64,000 bases of DNA from Pseudomonas capeferrum (GCF_013523055.1 NZ_JAAMQM010000019.1:1-64000); one strand, 5' to 3'. Shown: positions 9,961-20,028, counted from the stretch's first letter. Notes: a model not told the origin generated them from the sequence alone. Program-made: numbers and translations.

Positions 9961-10057
9961 GATGCAGATGGCTTCATCGCGGGACAAGCCCGCTCGCCAC
10001 TGGGGCATGAGATAGCGATGGCGAGCGGGCTTGTCCCGCGATGAGGCCATCTGCGTC
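9961..10057. repeat. REP palindrome pair
   Basis: Two 38-bp near-perfect inverted arms around a 21-bp spacer, with the Pseudomonas REP core GCGGGACAAGCCCGCTCGCC. It sits in the 460-bp gap between the pirin and helicase genes; no gene is seen in the rest of that gap. Confidence 0.9.
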
Positions 10058-10238
10058 ACAGAGGATCAAGGGGGTGCATACCGAGGCTGACGACACCATG
10101 AAGTCTCCCGTATGCGTCAGACATCCTATGATCGAACATGCACTTGGGCGGCTAATTCACTGATATCCAAGCAATCGCTGGCAGCTTGCGGCGGATTCCG
10201 CCACCATGACGCCTCGTTCAATTTCAAGTGGAGTGAGC

Positions 10239-12710
10239 GTGTCCCACGACCATCCCCAGGGCTCGGCCGAGCTGATGCCGCCAGCCCAATTGCCTTGGTT
10301 CCGACGCCTCGTCGCTCGCGTGTTGGGGCGAGGCCTGAGCCGGATGCAGGCGCAACACCGTGATTCATGGTTCCTCGGCCATGCCACCGGCCAACGCGCC
10401 GGGCATGCCGATGGCCTGCGCGAAGGTTACGATCGTGGACGGGTCGACGGCTATGAAGCAGGCCGTCAGGTCCTGGTGATTCGTGACAGCCGACCCGAGG
10501 GACATGGCGCACCTGGCCAGGACGACAAGCTCTTCGACGACTGGCGCCTGCCGTTGACCGCCGAACTGAAGAAGCGCTTCAAGACCGACGTCGCTCAGCG
10601 CCTGCCTGTCGAAGCGCAGCCCAGTGCGGCGCAGTGGAAAATGATCTTCAGCGAGACGCCGTCCACCTGCGTGGTGGCGGGAGCAGGCGCGGGCAAGTCC
10701 ACGTCGCTGGTCCTGCGTATCCTGTTGCTACGCCAGTACCTGGGCTACGAGCTGGACGCCATGACAGTAGTTACCTTCACCCGCGAATCGCGCAAGGATT
10801 TCATCAAGCGCTTGATCCAGCTGTTCGACCTTTGGCAGGCGCCCATGAGCCAGCCTCAAGCGCGTGAACTGGTGCGTACATTCCATTCCCGCATCCTGCC
10901 ACTGATCCGCAGCCTCCCGGGTTTCGGCCAGGTGCGTGCCTTCGAGACCCTCGGCAGCGAGCTTCCCGAAGGCGCCGAAGCCAATGCCGACAGCAACCCT
11001 TTCGACCTGCGTATCAACGACGCCCAGCGGCAACAGTTGAATCTGTGCTACCGCGATCTGCTGCAGGGCAGCCCACGTTTTGCCGAGCTCATCGGCGGCT
11101 TGCGGCGCGAAGCCTTGCAGCTCAAGCCCCTGGATCCCGATCATCCCGACGTACAGAAGCGTGTGGCCGTCACGCAACTGTCGGCGCAACGGGACGAGGA
11201 ACTCTGCGATGTGATCGAGGACCTCTGGTTCGCCGCGGGTGTCTGGCCGATCAAGGGTGTCGAACCCTGTCGGGATACCGTGGAAATCCGTGGCAGCCGC
11301 TTCCACGTCCATGGGTACCTGACAGAACTGGACGCCTGGGTGGTTCTGGGTTTCGACCCGGTAGAGAGCCAGCAATACAAGCGCCCTGGCGCAAAGTTAC
11401 CGGTGTGGGCCGAATGGGTGATAAAGCGCACCCTGTTTCAAGCTTTCTGCGATAAGCCGTTGATTTGGTTGGAAAACTATGCCAGCGCTAAACGCCTGGC
11501 TTCATCCCTTGCGGGAGATGCGGTGGCAGGACCTGGCTTCGAGTACAAGGTCAAGGGCGAACTGGCGCCCGCGCCGCTGCTCGATGCCTTCGTGGCCGCG
11601 GCAAACTTCATCGAGAATCTCGGTCTCGATGTGGCGGTGGCCGTCGGTGGCATGAGTTTTCCGCCGGGTGATACCGATGCGTTGTTTTTCGAGGCCTTGA
11701 GCCTGTACTGGAAGGCGCTCGAATCGCACTTGCTGGCGCAGTCGCCACCGATCATGAGCTATAACCGCATGTTCGCCCTGTTCGGCGAGAACAGCCCGGA
11801 GAACCTTCGTCTGCTGCCCGATCCATTGCTGCGTCCGTTGGCGCATCTGATGATCGACGAGTTCCAGGATGTCTCGCCGCAGATCGTCAGCTGGTTGCGC
11901 GCTTGCCTGGGCGAAATTCGTCGTCGAGGCTCGGCCATGCATATCGGACGCATTGCCCAGCATTCCTCGCTGCTGTGTGTGGGAGACGACTGGCAATCGA
12001 TCTATGGCTGGCGCGGAAGCTCGCCCAAGTACTTCATGGAATTCACCAAGACCTTTCCTTCGCCAGCCAATACCCGTGTCATGCTGGTCGACAACTATCG
12101 CAGCCATCAACACATCATCGATGCCGCGGAACACCTGGTCAAAGGGACGCCATCGATCCCTGGTAAGAAGGCCAAGGCCTGCGGCCCGGCAGCCGAACGA
12201 CCTCTCGAGCCGGTCAGGGTCATGGATCGAGACGAAGCGGGGTTGGCGCAGACCCTGATCGAGCATTATCAGAACGGTGAAACCGTCATGATGCTGTATC
12301 GAAAAAGTAGTGATAAGGCACTGATTTCGCAGCACTTGTTGCCTGTGGTTCAGCGGGAATCCAGTTTGCCGCCTGCCGAGCGCCGCTTGCGTATGTTGAC
12401 GTACCACAGCGCCAAGGGACTGCAGGCCGACGCGGTATTCATGCTGGGCGATTGCAGCTACCTGACCAGTTCGCCGTACAAGAATCAGGTCTACCGCCTG
12501 GCCGACCTGGGGCGGACGGGCGATGCGCAGCCGTTCGATACGGCGCAGAAGGAGGAGGTCCAGCGCTTGGCCTATGTCGCCGTGACCCGGGCGATCAGCC
12601 ACTGCTATTGGCATGTGGAGCAGGCCAGCGACGAGGCAAGGCAGTTGCCTCGCGCCTCCAGTCAGGTGCAGGGCCGGCAGGCGTTTTTCGAAGACCTGCG
12701 CGGACAGTGA
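10239..12710 (+). CDS. UvrD/Rep-family DNA helicase, HelD-like
   Basis: Superfamily 1A ATP-dependent helicase with all main motifs in order: Walker A VVAGAGAGKST, Walker B LMIDEFQDVSPQ, motif III VGDDWQSIYGWRG, motif IV NYRSHQHI, motif V LTYHSAKGLQADAVF, motif VI RLAYVAVTRA. The DEFQD...VGDDWQSIY pattern is closest to E. coli helicase IV (HelD), but at 823 aa this is longer. The ~110-residue N-terminus has a Gly/Arg-rich stretch of unknown role. A GTG at 10239 has GGAG at the right distance; an ATG at 10206 has none, so GTG is preferred. Confidence 0.88.
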   Translation: MSHDHPQGSAELMPPAQLPWFRRLVARVLGRGLSRMQAQHRDSWFLGHATGQRAGHADGLREGYDRGRVDGYEAGRQVLVIRDSRPEGHGAPGQDDKLFDDWRLPLTAELKKRFKTDVAQRLPVEAQPSAAQWKMIFSETPSTCVVAGAGAGKSTSLVLRILLLRQYLGYELDAMTVVTFTRESRKDFIKRLIQLFDLWQAPMSQPQARELVRTFHSRILPLIRSLPGFGQVRAFETLGSELPEGAEANADSNPFDLRINDAQRQQLNLCYRDLLQGSPRFAELIGGLRREALQLKPLDPDHPDVQKRVAVTQLSAQRDEELCDVIEDLWFAAGVWPIKGVEPCRDTVEIRGSRFHVHGYLTELDAWVVLGFDPVESQQYKRPGAKLPVWAEWVIKRTLFQAFCDKPLIWLENYASAKRLASSLAGDAVAGPGFEYKVKGELAPAPLLDAFVAAANFIENLGLDVAVAVGGMSFPPGDTDALFFEALSLYWKALESHLLAQSPPIMSYNRMFALFGENSPENLRLLPDPLLRPLAHLMIDEFQDVSPQIVSWLRACLGEIRRRGSAMHIGRIAQHSSLLCVGDDWQSIYGWRGSSPKYFMEFTKTFPSPANTRVMLVDNYRSHQHIIDAAEHLVKGTPSIPGKKAKACGPAAERPLEPVRVMDRDEAGLAQTLIEHYQNGETVMMLYRKSSDKALISQHLLPVVQRESSLPPAERRLRMLTYHSAKGLQADAVFMLGDCSYLTSSPYKNQVYRLADLGRTGDAQPFDTAQKEEVQRLAYVAVTRAISHCYWHVEQASDEARQLPRASSQVQGRQAFFEDLRGQ

Positions 12711-12712
12711 CG

Positions 12713-12739
12713 CGCAGCCGACCGAGAAGGGCGGCTGCG
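12713..12739. terminator. Possible hairpin between convergent genes
   Basis: CGCAGCCG pairs with CGGCTGCG around an 11-nt loop, in the 42-bp gap between the helicase and toxin genes. No T run. Confidence 0.4.
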
Positions 12740-12752
12740 GTCGGTTATCCAC

Positions 12753-15700
12753 TCAGCCGAGGTTTCGAGTGATCTCGTCGAGCAGGTCGTCCTGGGCTTG
12801 CAGCAAGCCCGTTTGCAGGGCCTTGAGCGCAGTGGTGTAGAGCCCGTCAGTCAGCGGCAAAAGGCTCGGTCGATGTTCTGCGTCCTGGGCCAGATCGGGC
12901 AATACCGCCCTTAACGCTTCGAACACCTCGGGGGCCAGGGGCACCAGGGTTTCTTCGGTGGGTTGAAGGCATTCCTCGAGAAAATCGCTGCCCAGGCTCC
13001 AGCGCTCGCTGATCGCCTGGAACCTGGAGGCATGGGCCCGCTTGAGGTAGCTGGCCCAACCGGGTTGCCGCAGCAACCAGGCACGCCGGGCTTGGTCGTC
13101 GACCTCAAGCGCGCGCGCGGCGCGCTCGACATTGGCAATGATCGAGTCGGAAATCATCGCCGTGGCTCGATAGAGCATGCCGTGGCTGGGTTCCGGGTAG
13201 TCGAGGGATGCCGCGAGTGCTTGACGCAATGCCAGGCGAATTTCGATGTCATCGACGGCTCCGGCCAGCAAGTCGGCATCGTCCAGATCGTCCAGGGGAT
13301 CAAGGTCCGGCGGGCTGGCAAGCCGATCGATCAGGGCCGCGCGACGGATCAGGCGGCGCGAGCCGATGCGTTGGGCCAGGTCGTTGACCTGCTCGCGGCG
13401 GTAGATACGGCGGTATACCTGGGCAAGGCCGGCGCCTTCATCCTGTCCGGCAAGCGCGGCATCGCGCACCATCACTTCGATCTCCAGGGCGCTGAAGGCA
13501 TCGGCACCGGCATCGCCGCAAGTGATCGGAAATTCGTCTGCTACCTCCAGCAGACGTTCACGCAGGGTCGGATCGGCGGCCGCTTCCTGCAGCATCGTCC
13601 AGACCCGCCTGGCCAGCCCGTCCGGATTCTGTTGCGCTTCAGCCGAGTGGCTTACCCGATCGAGCACGAGCAACAGGTCACGGTTGCCATCGGCATCGAA
13701 CAGCTCACTCCAGAGGTGCTCGCTGCCCGGCGGCGCATAGGCTTGCCATATCACTGGCTGGGCCTGCGCAGGTGCCTCGGGCTCATGTTCGAATACTGAG
13801 ACGCCGATTTCTCCCAGGCGGCGAGAGGCTTCCGGTTCGAGGCCGTTGTAGTTGAAGTGCCATTCCACAAAGTGTGGTTGCGCTTGTACGCCGAGCGCCA
13901 AGGGGGTCACTACGAGCGTGTCCAGATCAGGCACCGTGGTAATCCGGTTTCCGTCCAGGTCCAGGAAACGCAGCTGGAAGTTGCGCTGGCTCATCAAGGT
14001 GGTGAGCCCTCGTGGCCATTCGGTGATACCGGTGTAATCCAACCTCAGGCGCCGAAGCAGACCCATGAAACCGATATCTGGCGCAACGCCCAAGCGGTTG
14101 TGACCCAGGTCCAGAAACGTCAGGTGCGGCATGTCCTGGAATCTCGAGGCCATCTGCGCGTCGAGCGTGATGTTGTTGCTGCGTAGGTCGAGGAATTCCA
14201 AGGGAGTGCGAGCGAGCAACCGCAGGTCTGCGTCGGTAAGGCTCAGCTGGCAGGCGCGCATTTGCAGCGAACGCAGGTCGCTCATCGCTGCCAGGGTCGT
14301 GTGCGCTTCGGCGGACAGGGCCTGGATCGGCACATTGATGAGATGGACTTCGCGCAGCTGCGGTCGCGAACGCAAGGCGAGAAACAGCGATTCGGTATCC
14401 AGATCGTGGTTGCCTGCCACCTCGATGGCATTCAGGCCAGGGAAAGCGTGCAGGAACCCGGGATCGAGTCGCCGCAGTTGGAGATTGCGCAATCTCAGGT
14501 GGGTGATATGCGGGAAACGCGCCGTGATAGCCGGCAGTTCGGGCAATTCCAGGTTCTCCAGCCTGAGCGTATTGCGCAATTCGCCGTCCTGCTGGCGCCA
14601 GGCACTTAGGAACACATCCCGCGCGGCTTCACGATCATGCTGGGTCATCAGGTCGGGTGCCTGTCGAACCCAGGTGTCCAGTTGGCTCGTCAGTGCCCAG
14701 TGCTCGGATTCCAGCCGACCGATCTGCTCGCCGAGGTCGCCTTCACGCTGCAGGCGATTACGTAGATTGCGCCGGGCCCATCCGGAAAGCTCCGGGTAGA
14801 GTTCCTGCAGGCGCTGATCGACGGTGCGTGCGCGTGCGCGTGTTCCTCTGCCGCTCAGTGGATAGCCAATACGGCCATCGCTCAGGCGCAGGGGCGAGCG
14901 AAAACCAGGCTGTATCGGTTGCTGGCCGATCAACCGGGCGGCATTGACGCGGTCCTTCGCCGCGATCTCGAACAGTGCCTTGTCATTGTCCTGTGGATGT
15001 TCGACGCGCAGCCCTTCCAGAAGGCGCACAGTATCGCTGGTGGCCAGGTCGGGATAAAGGATACCGATGATCGCTCGATCAAGCCTCTGACGCGCCTGCA
15101 TCAACCGCGCTTCACAAAGGATGCGCAATGGAACGCGCCCATTGGCACTGATCATCTGCGCACGTTCCGCGTTATTGGCGTGGCTCGCCAGCTCTTCCAG
15201 CACCGACCGCGACAGGCCTGGGAACTGGCGGGCCAGGCACTGCTCGGCCAGGCCCAGCGGTTCTGCATGGCCCTGGTAGATCTGCTCGAATATCGCCTGG
15301 CGTTGCCCATGCAAACGATCTGCCAGGGCATCCTGCAACGCTTGTACGCGTGACCCCAAGGACGTTGTCGGGCCAAGCAGTCGATCGATATCCTCGGCTT
15401 CCATCTGACTGAGGACAGCCGTTGCCAGCTCGCCTTGTTCGAGCTCGCTTCGGGCAATCTCGATCGCCATGGCAGTCGACTGCGTCGCGGTACCGTAGCG
15501 GGTAGCCTCGCCCCAGCGTTCTGCGCCGCTGAACACCTTGAGGACATGGTCTTCGGGCCAACCCGGCAGGTTGGTCAAGGCCGACAAGGCAAAATTCCTG
15601 TGGGCGACCAGAGGCTTTCCCTCGCGAACCGCCTCGATGATGCGGTTCGTGCCGTGGTCGGCTTGCAGGCGGGCCAGGGTGTCGGCCAGCAGGGCAGGGG

Positions 15701-17636
15701 GTGAGCCATTGCGCAGATGGATGCGTTGCAAGACACCTTCCTCGGTACCCGTGGCGGCCAAGGTGGCAAGTAATTCATCGTCGTCCAGGCCATCGGCGAG
15801 CGGCCCCATGCGCCGCGCGGCCAGCGCGTCGGTCCACTCCAGCGGCGATTCATGCGCCAGCGACCAGGCGCCAGCTCCATTGTGGAGAAGCCGAGGACGA
15901 TACGCGGCGTCGTTCGTCGGGTGTCGAACATACCAGTGGCCATCGCTGTCCTGGTACTGCTCGTACAGCTTGCCGTCCAGACGAATATGATCCTTGCCCT
16001 CGAAGTGGTATTGGCCGAGATCATTAGGCTCCAGCGCGGGGGGCAGCACGCGGGTGCTCCGATAGCCCGACAGGTCGGGATACCAGAGCAACTCCTCGTC
16101 ATCCAGCCAGATACGCTCCATGGTGTCGATGAAACCGTTGGTCTTCAGGACGACACCTGCACCGATCAGCACGCCCGTGCTGGCCACGGCGACTAGTAGC
16201 GACTCCACCTGCGCGATCGCTTCGACCGCGTCGCCGTCCTGCCAGGAGGCATAGGCGTGAAAGACATTGCCCAGTAGCTGATACCCCGAGGCCGCCAGCG
16301 CCACCACGTTGAGCGCCGGTACGAACATCGCCGCCACATTGAGGACGTCCAGGCCCAGCTCGAGCCAGTGCTGCAGCCTGCGTTCACGCACCGTGGCGTC
16401 GACCTCGGCGGTCGGTACCACGATCGCTCGCGCGTCTTCCTTCAAGCGCTCGACATGCGCCTCGAACAGGACCGACCAGGGCTGGGCGGGCATCGTCGAC
16501 TCGTCGAATTTCATCGCAGGCTTGGCGCGGGGTGCCAGCACGGTTCCTCCGGCGTGCTCTCTCTCTTCGAACAAGGCCTCGAGCAAGCGACGAGAGAACG
16601 TGGGTTGGTCCTTCTGGCTGACGAACCGCAGGAAGCTTTTGCGAAACGATGTTTTGATCAGACGGCGAGTCAGGTCGCGGGCAAAACCTTGCGGATGGGG
16701 ATATTCCCTGACCGGGCGCTCTTCGTCACCTGGGACGTAGACGATGCAGGGGTTCTGTTGATCCGTCTCGTCGGTACGGATCAAGAGCACGTCATGGATC
16801 ACTATCCCGAACATGGTCAGCGCGCCGCACACCATGGGGCGGCCCGCGTAGTCGGGCGCCCGATCGCCGTCGCAAAGCCGCAACAGGGCCTGGCAACCCG
16901 GTTGGCTGAGCAGGCCGCGCATCAAAGCGATCAACGTCTGTACCCTTAGCTCATCGCGCCAGGCACGCAGGGAGGCGGCCTTGAGCGCGGGCTGGGTTTC
17001 ATCGTTGTCATAGACCTCGCGCAGGTGCTGCTGGTAACGCTGACCAAGATCCAATTGGCGGCATACGCTGACGAAGCGATGCAGGGACAGGCCTTCCAGC
17101 GCGGTGGTGTCCGTCCGGCTGCGCTCCAGGCCGCTGAGTTCGCCGGCCTGCTCCAGTCCTTCGAAATTATGCAGGGCGGCTTCCAGCAGGCTGCGCCTCT
17201 GCGGATCGCCGACCGGCCGCACTTGTACGGATGGATATTGGATGCCTGGGGCAAGCGGCAGATCCATCGGGGGTGGCTCCACCAGAGTGTTGATGTATTC
17301 GAATGGCTGGTACCGGTATTGCGCCTGGGTGACCGCGATGCCGTCACCCAGCTGCTGTTGCAGAAGCGGCTCGCAGAAATCGTTGATTCCTTGCAGAGCT
17401 TCGAGGGCAGCGGCCAATTGTGTACGGCTGTCCGCCTGCGACTTCATCGCTGCATCGAGGGCGGTCCGCAGCTCGATGCTGGCAAGACCGTACCAGGACG
17501 CAGGATTGCCGGTCTCGTCCAAGTGCGGCTTGCGAACGTGGCGCATGACCTGCGCGGCCTGCGTCGGGTTTAGTTGCTTGGACCAGGCAGGCAGGGTGCG
17601 AACGATCTGTGCCTGGTGATAGAGGGACGTCTGCAT
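12753..17636 (-). CDS. Giant LRR / NEL-type E3 ubiquitin ligase toxin-like protein
   Basis: A 1627-aa protein of the type Pseudomonas genomes annotate as dermonecrotic-toxin-domain plus NEL domain. About residues 1-1000 are the large toxin-like N-terminal part, with a hydrophobic stretch near 430-520 (LDVLNVAAMFVPALNVVALAA). Residues ~1045-1235 are leucine-rich repeats (LEFLDLRSNNI, LTFLDLGHNRL, LRFLDLDGNRI). The last ~350 residues resemble the novel E3 ligase domain of IpaH/SspH effectors, with the catalytic CxD motif as CGD (Cys1373, Asp1375). Family knowledge: such enzymes ubiquitinate host proteins and the LRR picks targets. ATG 17636 has GGAG 7 bp upstream, so it is preferred over 17666. 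No signal peptide or secretion genes are in the window. Confidence 0.85.
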   Translation of the reverse strand: MQTSLYHQAQIVRTLPAWSKQLNPTQAAQVMRHVRKPHLDETGNPASWYGLASIELRTALDAAMKSQADSRTQLAAALEALQGINDFCEPLLQQQLGDGIAVTQAQYRYQPFEYINTLVEPPPMDLPLAPGIQYPSVQVRPVGDPQRRSLLEAALHNFEGLEQAGELSGLERSRTDTTALEGLSLHRFVSVCRQLDLGQRYQQHLREVYDNDETQPALKAASLRAWRDELRVQTLIALMRGLLSQPGCQALLRLCDGDRAPDYAGRPMVCGALTMFGIVIHDVLLIRTDETDQQNPCIVYVPGDEERPVREYPHPQGFARDLTRRLIKTSFRKSFLRFVSQKDQPTFSRRLLEALFEEREHAGGTVLAPRAKPAMKFDESTMPAQPWSVLFEAHVERLKEDARAIVVPTAEVDATVRERRLQHWLELGLDVLNVAAMFVPALNVVALAASGYQLLGNVFHAYASWQDGDAVEAIAQVESLLVAVASTGVLIGAGVVLKTNGFIDTMERIWLDDEELLWYPDLSGYRSTRVLPPALEPNDLGQYHFEGKDHIRLDGKLYEQYQDSDGHWYVRHPTNDAAYRPRLLHNGAGAWSLAHESPLEWTDALAARRMGPLADGLDDDELLATLAATGTEEGVLQRIHLRNGSPPALLADTLARLQADHGTNRIIEAVREGKPLVAHRNFALSALTNLPGWPEDHVLKVFSGAERWGEATRYGTATQSTAMAIEIARSELEQGELATAVLSQMEAEDIDRLLGPTTSLGSRVQALQDALADRLHGQRQAIFEQIYQGHAEPLGLAEQCLARQFPGLSRSVLEELASHANNAERAQMISANGRVPLRILCEARLMQARQRLDRAIIGILYPDLATSDTVRLLEGLRVEHPQDNDKALFEIAAKDRVNAARLIGQQPIQPGFRSPLRLSDGRIGYPLSGRGTRARARTVDQRLQELYPELSGWARRNLRNRLQREGDLGEQIGRLESEHWALTSQLDTWVRQAPDLMTQHDREAARDVFLSAWRQQDGELRNTLRLENLELPELPAITARFPHITHLRLRNLQLRRLDPGFLHAFPGLNAIEVAGNHDLDTESLFLALRSRPQLREVHLINVPIQALSAEAHTTLAAMSDLRSLQMRACQLSLTDADLRLLARTPLEFLDLRSNNITLDAQMASRFQDMPHLTFLDLGHNRLGVAPDIGFMGLLRRLRLDYTGITEWPRGLTTLMSQRNFQLRFLDLDGNRITTVPDLDTLVVTPLALGVQAQPHFVEWHFNYNGLEPEASRRLGEIGVSVFEHEPEAPAQAQPVIWQAYAPPGSEHLWSELFDADGNRDLLLVLDRVSHSAEAQQNPDGLARRVWTMLQEAAADPTLRERLLEVADEFPITCGDAGADAFSALEIEVMVRDAALAGQDEGAGLAQVYRRIYRREQVNDLAQRIGSRRLIRRAALIDRLASPPDLDPLDDLDDADLLAGAVDDIEIRLALRQALAASLDYPEPSHGMLYRATAMISDSIIANVERAARALEVDDQARRAWLLRQPGWASYLKRAHASRFQAISERWSLGSDFLEECLQPTEETLVPLAPEVFEALRAVLPDLAQDAEHRPSLLPLTDGLYTTALKALQTGLLQAQDDLLDEITRNLG

Positions 17637-17835
17637 GGGGTATCTCCGTATTGAAGGAGGGCCCATGTAAAGCGGTCGTGCCTGTCGGAGGGTGATATAT
17701 AACGGTTACCCATGCATGCAGCCAGTACGCTCGGCGCCGGAAAACAAGCGACGAGTCAAGACCGCGAGATGCCCTCGCGTCTGGTGGTGGCCATCCGACG
17801 ATCTGCCGCGCGGCACCAGGCTAGTTTCCTGACCC

Positions 17836-18696
17836 TTACTGGGCGATGCCGAACAGGCCTGTCCAGTAGATGCCTGCATCGCTTTTCGGGTCCACCGCAT
17901 ACGCCGCGCCAAGTTCCCGGAAAGCCGGGTTCATCAAGGTCGCGCAGTGGCCGGGGCTCGCCAGCCAGCCATCGACTACCTTGCGTGGTGTATCGCGACC
18001 CGCCGCTATGTTTTCGCCCACCTGCTGATAGAGATAACCCGCGAGTTCCGCCCGATCGCCTGGAGTACGACCGTCGCGGTCGATATGGTCGAAGAAATTC
18101 TGGTTGGCCATGGCTCGGGTATGGGTGGCGGCGACACCGGCCAGGGTAGTGTTCCAGCTCAAGGGGGACGCGGCGGCGAACGGCTGCCCACCACATTGTC
18201 GGGGCAGGCCACGAGCGGCATTGATTTCCTGAAGCAGTTTCTGGCCTTCTGTCTGCCAGTCGCCCAAGCGACCGCTGAGCAGTGGCCGGGCCAGCACGAT
18301 ACGCCAGTCGCGGCCCTCTTGGCTGACACCGATGTCGACGAACTGCGGGTCCAGCACCACTTGGCAGAAGCTTTCCTCGATCACGTTCATGGCTGCCCGC
18401 GCATCACGGGGACCGGACAGGCTGATGGCCTGGACATTGACCATCGGATAGGCGGCTCGGGTCATGGCCTGTTGCAGGTCCCGGGTGCCTTCGGGTGACA
18501 GCGCCAGGCGGGTATCGCTGTTCAATGGGGGCAACTCCAAGGATCCGCCGCTGGCACAGCGCTGGGCCTGGCTGCGATAGCTGTTGATCGCCTCGATCAA
18601 CTGCGCCTCGTCTCCCGTCATGGCCTGGACGCTGGCGCAGAATGCCAGGCCGAGCGGCAGGCCTACCAGGCAGGCAACGAATGGCGGCACGCGCAT
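17836..18696 (-). CDS. Secreted CAP-domain (SCP/PR1-like) protein
   Basis: A 286-aa exported protein. The signal peptide is MRVPPFVACLVGLPLGLAFC followed by a likely cleavage after SVQA. The C-terminal ~130 residues form a CAP domain: INAARGLPRQCGG, LAGVAATHTRAMANQNFFDHIDRDG, VGENIAAG, VVDGWLASPGHCATLMNPAFRELGAAYA. Bacterial CAP proteins are secreted or periplasmic with mostly unknown roles. The ATG at 18696 has AGGGAG upstream; the longer ORF would bury the signal peptide. It lies 199 bp upstream of the NEL gene on the same strand, with no recognised gene between. Confidence 0.88.
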   Translation of the reverse strand: MRVPPFVACLVGLPLGLAFCASVQAMTGDEAQLIEAINSYRSQAQRCASGGSLELPPLNSDTRLALSPEGTRDLQQAMTRAAYPMVNVQAISLSGPRDARAAMNVIEESFCQVVLDPQFVDIGVSQEGRDWRIVLARPLLSGRLGDWQTEGQKLLQEINAARGLPRQCGGQPFAAASPLSWNTTLAGVAATHTRAMANQNFFDHIDRDGRTPGDRAELAGYLYQQVGENIAAGRDTPRKVVDGWLASPGHCATLMNPAFRELGAAYAVDPKSDAGIYWTGLFGIAQ

Positions 18697-19095
18697 GAAT
18701 ATCTCCCTATGACTGGCCATGAATGCTCTGCTGGCCCTGCGCTGTCTGCCTGACCGCGCTTCGTGCGCGAAAGCAGGCAAGGGCGACAATCGTTCGTGCA
18801 GGGCAAAGGTTGAAGTAGACCACCGGTTGAGTGAAAAGTGCAGCGTTTACCTGACAAGTCACAGCCTGTACCGAAAACCCGGCATGCCCGAGGCTCTTTA
18901 ATCCTGCAGTCAGGCCCGTCGCGGCAGGGCCTGTGCTTATCGTCCGACTCTGCACGGCTCCCGCTGTTCCGTCGGCGCGCCCATCCAGACGGCCAACGGT
19001 CCAGGCTTTCAGCGCACCATACCGGGTGCGCACGACATCGGCCAAGGCTAGCCTGGCAGGCGAGCTTCCATTAGGGCTGCCGAGCTCGGAACATT
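18697..19095. other. Intergenic stretch with no recognised gene
   Basis: About 400 bp between the CAP gene and the M24 remnant. The ORFs across it (for example the minus-strand reading 19147-18707) have biased, repetitive compositions and no family resemblance. Confidence 0.4.
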
Positions 19096-19314
19096 TCAGT
19101 CCCTCAGGAAGCTGTCGTCGAAAGGGTAGTAGGTCAGCACCTCGCAACCTTGCTCGGTGCCCAGGAGCTGACTTTCCAGCTTGATCCCGTCGCGTCCGCC
19201 CACTTCACCGACATAGGCCTCGACGCACAGGGCCATGCCAGGCTGGAGTCGAGCTTCGTACCCGCAGGGCTCCAGGTCTTCTGGGTGATGGTTGCTGGGA
19301 TACTCATCTGCCGG
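19096..19314 (-). pseudogene. C-terminal remnant of an M24-family metallopeptidase-like protein
   Basis: Read on the minus strand, about 70 codons end at the stop 19098-19096 and contain DEYPSNHHPEDL, LQPGMALCVEAYVGEVGGRDG, IKLESQLLGTEQGCEVLTYYPF. This is the C-terminal pattern of M24 (Xaa-Pro peptidase/creatinase/DddP-like) proteins, with the metal-binding Glu residues in CVEAY and KLESQ. An in-frame stop precedes the remnant at 19320-19315, where a copy of the REP-element terminal sequence begins. About 80% of the gene is missing, so it is a decay product. Confidence 0.75.
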
Positions 19315-19489
19315 TCAGTCAAGGAAAACTATTCAATTCAAATGCTGGAGATTAGTCTTCGGCTTCTGGAATCTTCTGTGAAGCTGATGGCCTATCGCGG
19401 GCAAGCCCGCTCGCCACCGGGGGATGTGTCTTAGCTACACCGCGCACCGGTGGCGAGCGGGCTTGTCCCGCGATAGGCCATCAGCCTTA
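19305..19489. repeat. REP-containing element, one end recognisable
   Basis: CCGGTCAGTCAAGGA at 19311-19325 matches the terminal repeat of the MITE-like elements at 20041 and 37406. A stretch similar to the 37.4-kb copy follows (TTCAAATGCTG, ATCTTC), then a REP palindrome with arms 19381-19420 and 19447-19489. No right terminus was found. The element begins where the M24 remnant stops. Confidence 0.65.
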
Positions 19490-19713
19490 CAAAAACTTCT
19501 AGAGCTGCCATACAAGATTCTATGGTGCATGGAATCTGTAGAGGGCTCTCAAGCACTAATGGAATCTCTTGCTCAGGGGTGATCCATGCGAAAGATCGTT
19601 TGCAAAATCAACGGATTAAGTGAGTTATTGTTTCGCACAGGCGTGCGCTTCAGCACAATTGCTCGGTAACCCCGTCCAGACTTGGCTCTGTAAAAACTCG
19701 AAAAACGGTGTCG

Positions 19714-20028
19714 ATGAAGGGAACAGCAACAATTTTGCAGTTTCTTGCAGGAGATGCCTCGCAAGAAACTCCAAGAGACCTTTCGGTGCATGCAAACTTT
19801 CAGAGAAGAAAGGCGATTACAAAAAGCATGGATAAGGCATGTGTTCGCTACGTGAATTTACAGAGCGACTCTATTGAAACTTCCTTCCATTCAAAAAGCA
19901 GTCTGTATGGTGGATTCAAGCGAAACCCCTATTTCGGCGAAAAATTAGCAGTCATAAAGCAGAACATGACTGACGCTCGTCAGGTTCTACTGGACCTTCA
20001 AGCGGCTACCCAGTGTTTGAGAAAATAG
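19714..20028 (+). CDS. Orphan hypothetical protein, AT-richer than its surroundings
   Basis: A 104-aa ORF (MKGTATILQF...) that I do not recognise. It is hydrophilic and basic, with no signal peptide or membrane segment. The base composition of roughly 19500-20030 is visibly less GC-rich than the window, which suggests acquired DNA. No convincing ribosome site precedes ATG 19714; an internal ATG at 19828 is possible. It ends 12 bp before a MITE-like element. It could be a real foreign gene, a remnant or chance. Confidence 0.35.
   Translation: MKGTATILQFLAGDASQETPRDLSVHANFQRRKAITKSMDKACVRYVNLQSDSIETSFHSKSSLYGGFKRNPYFGEKLAVIKQNMTDARQVLLDLQAATQCLRK

Noticed and set aside
18707..19147. 146-aa minus-strand ORF
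   Set aside because: It overlaps the M24 remnant in another frame, has no family resemblance and no ribosome site.
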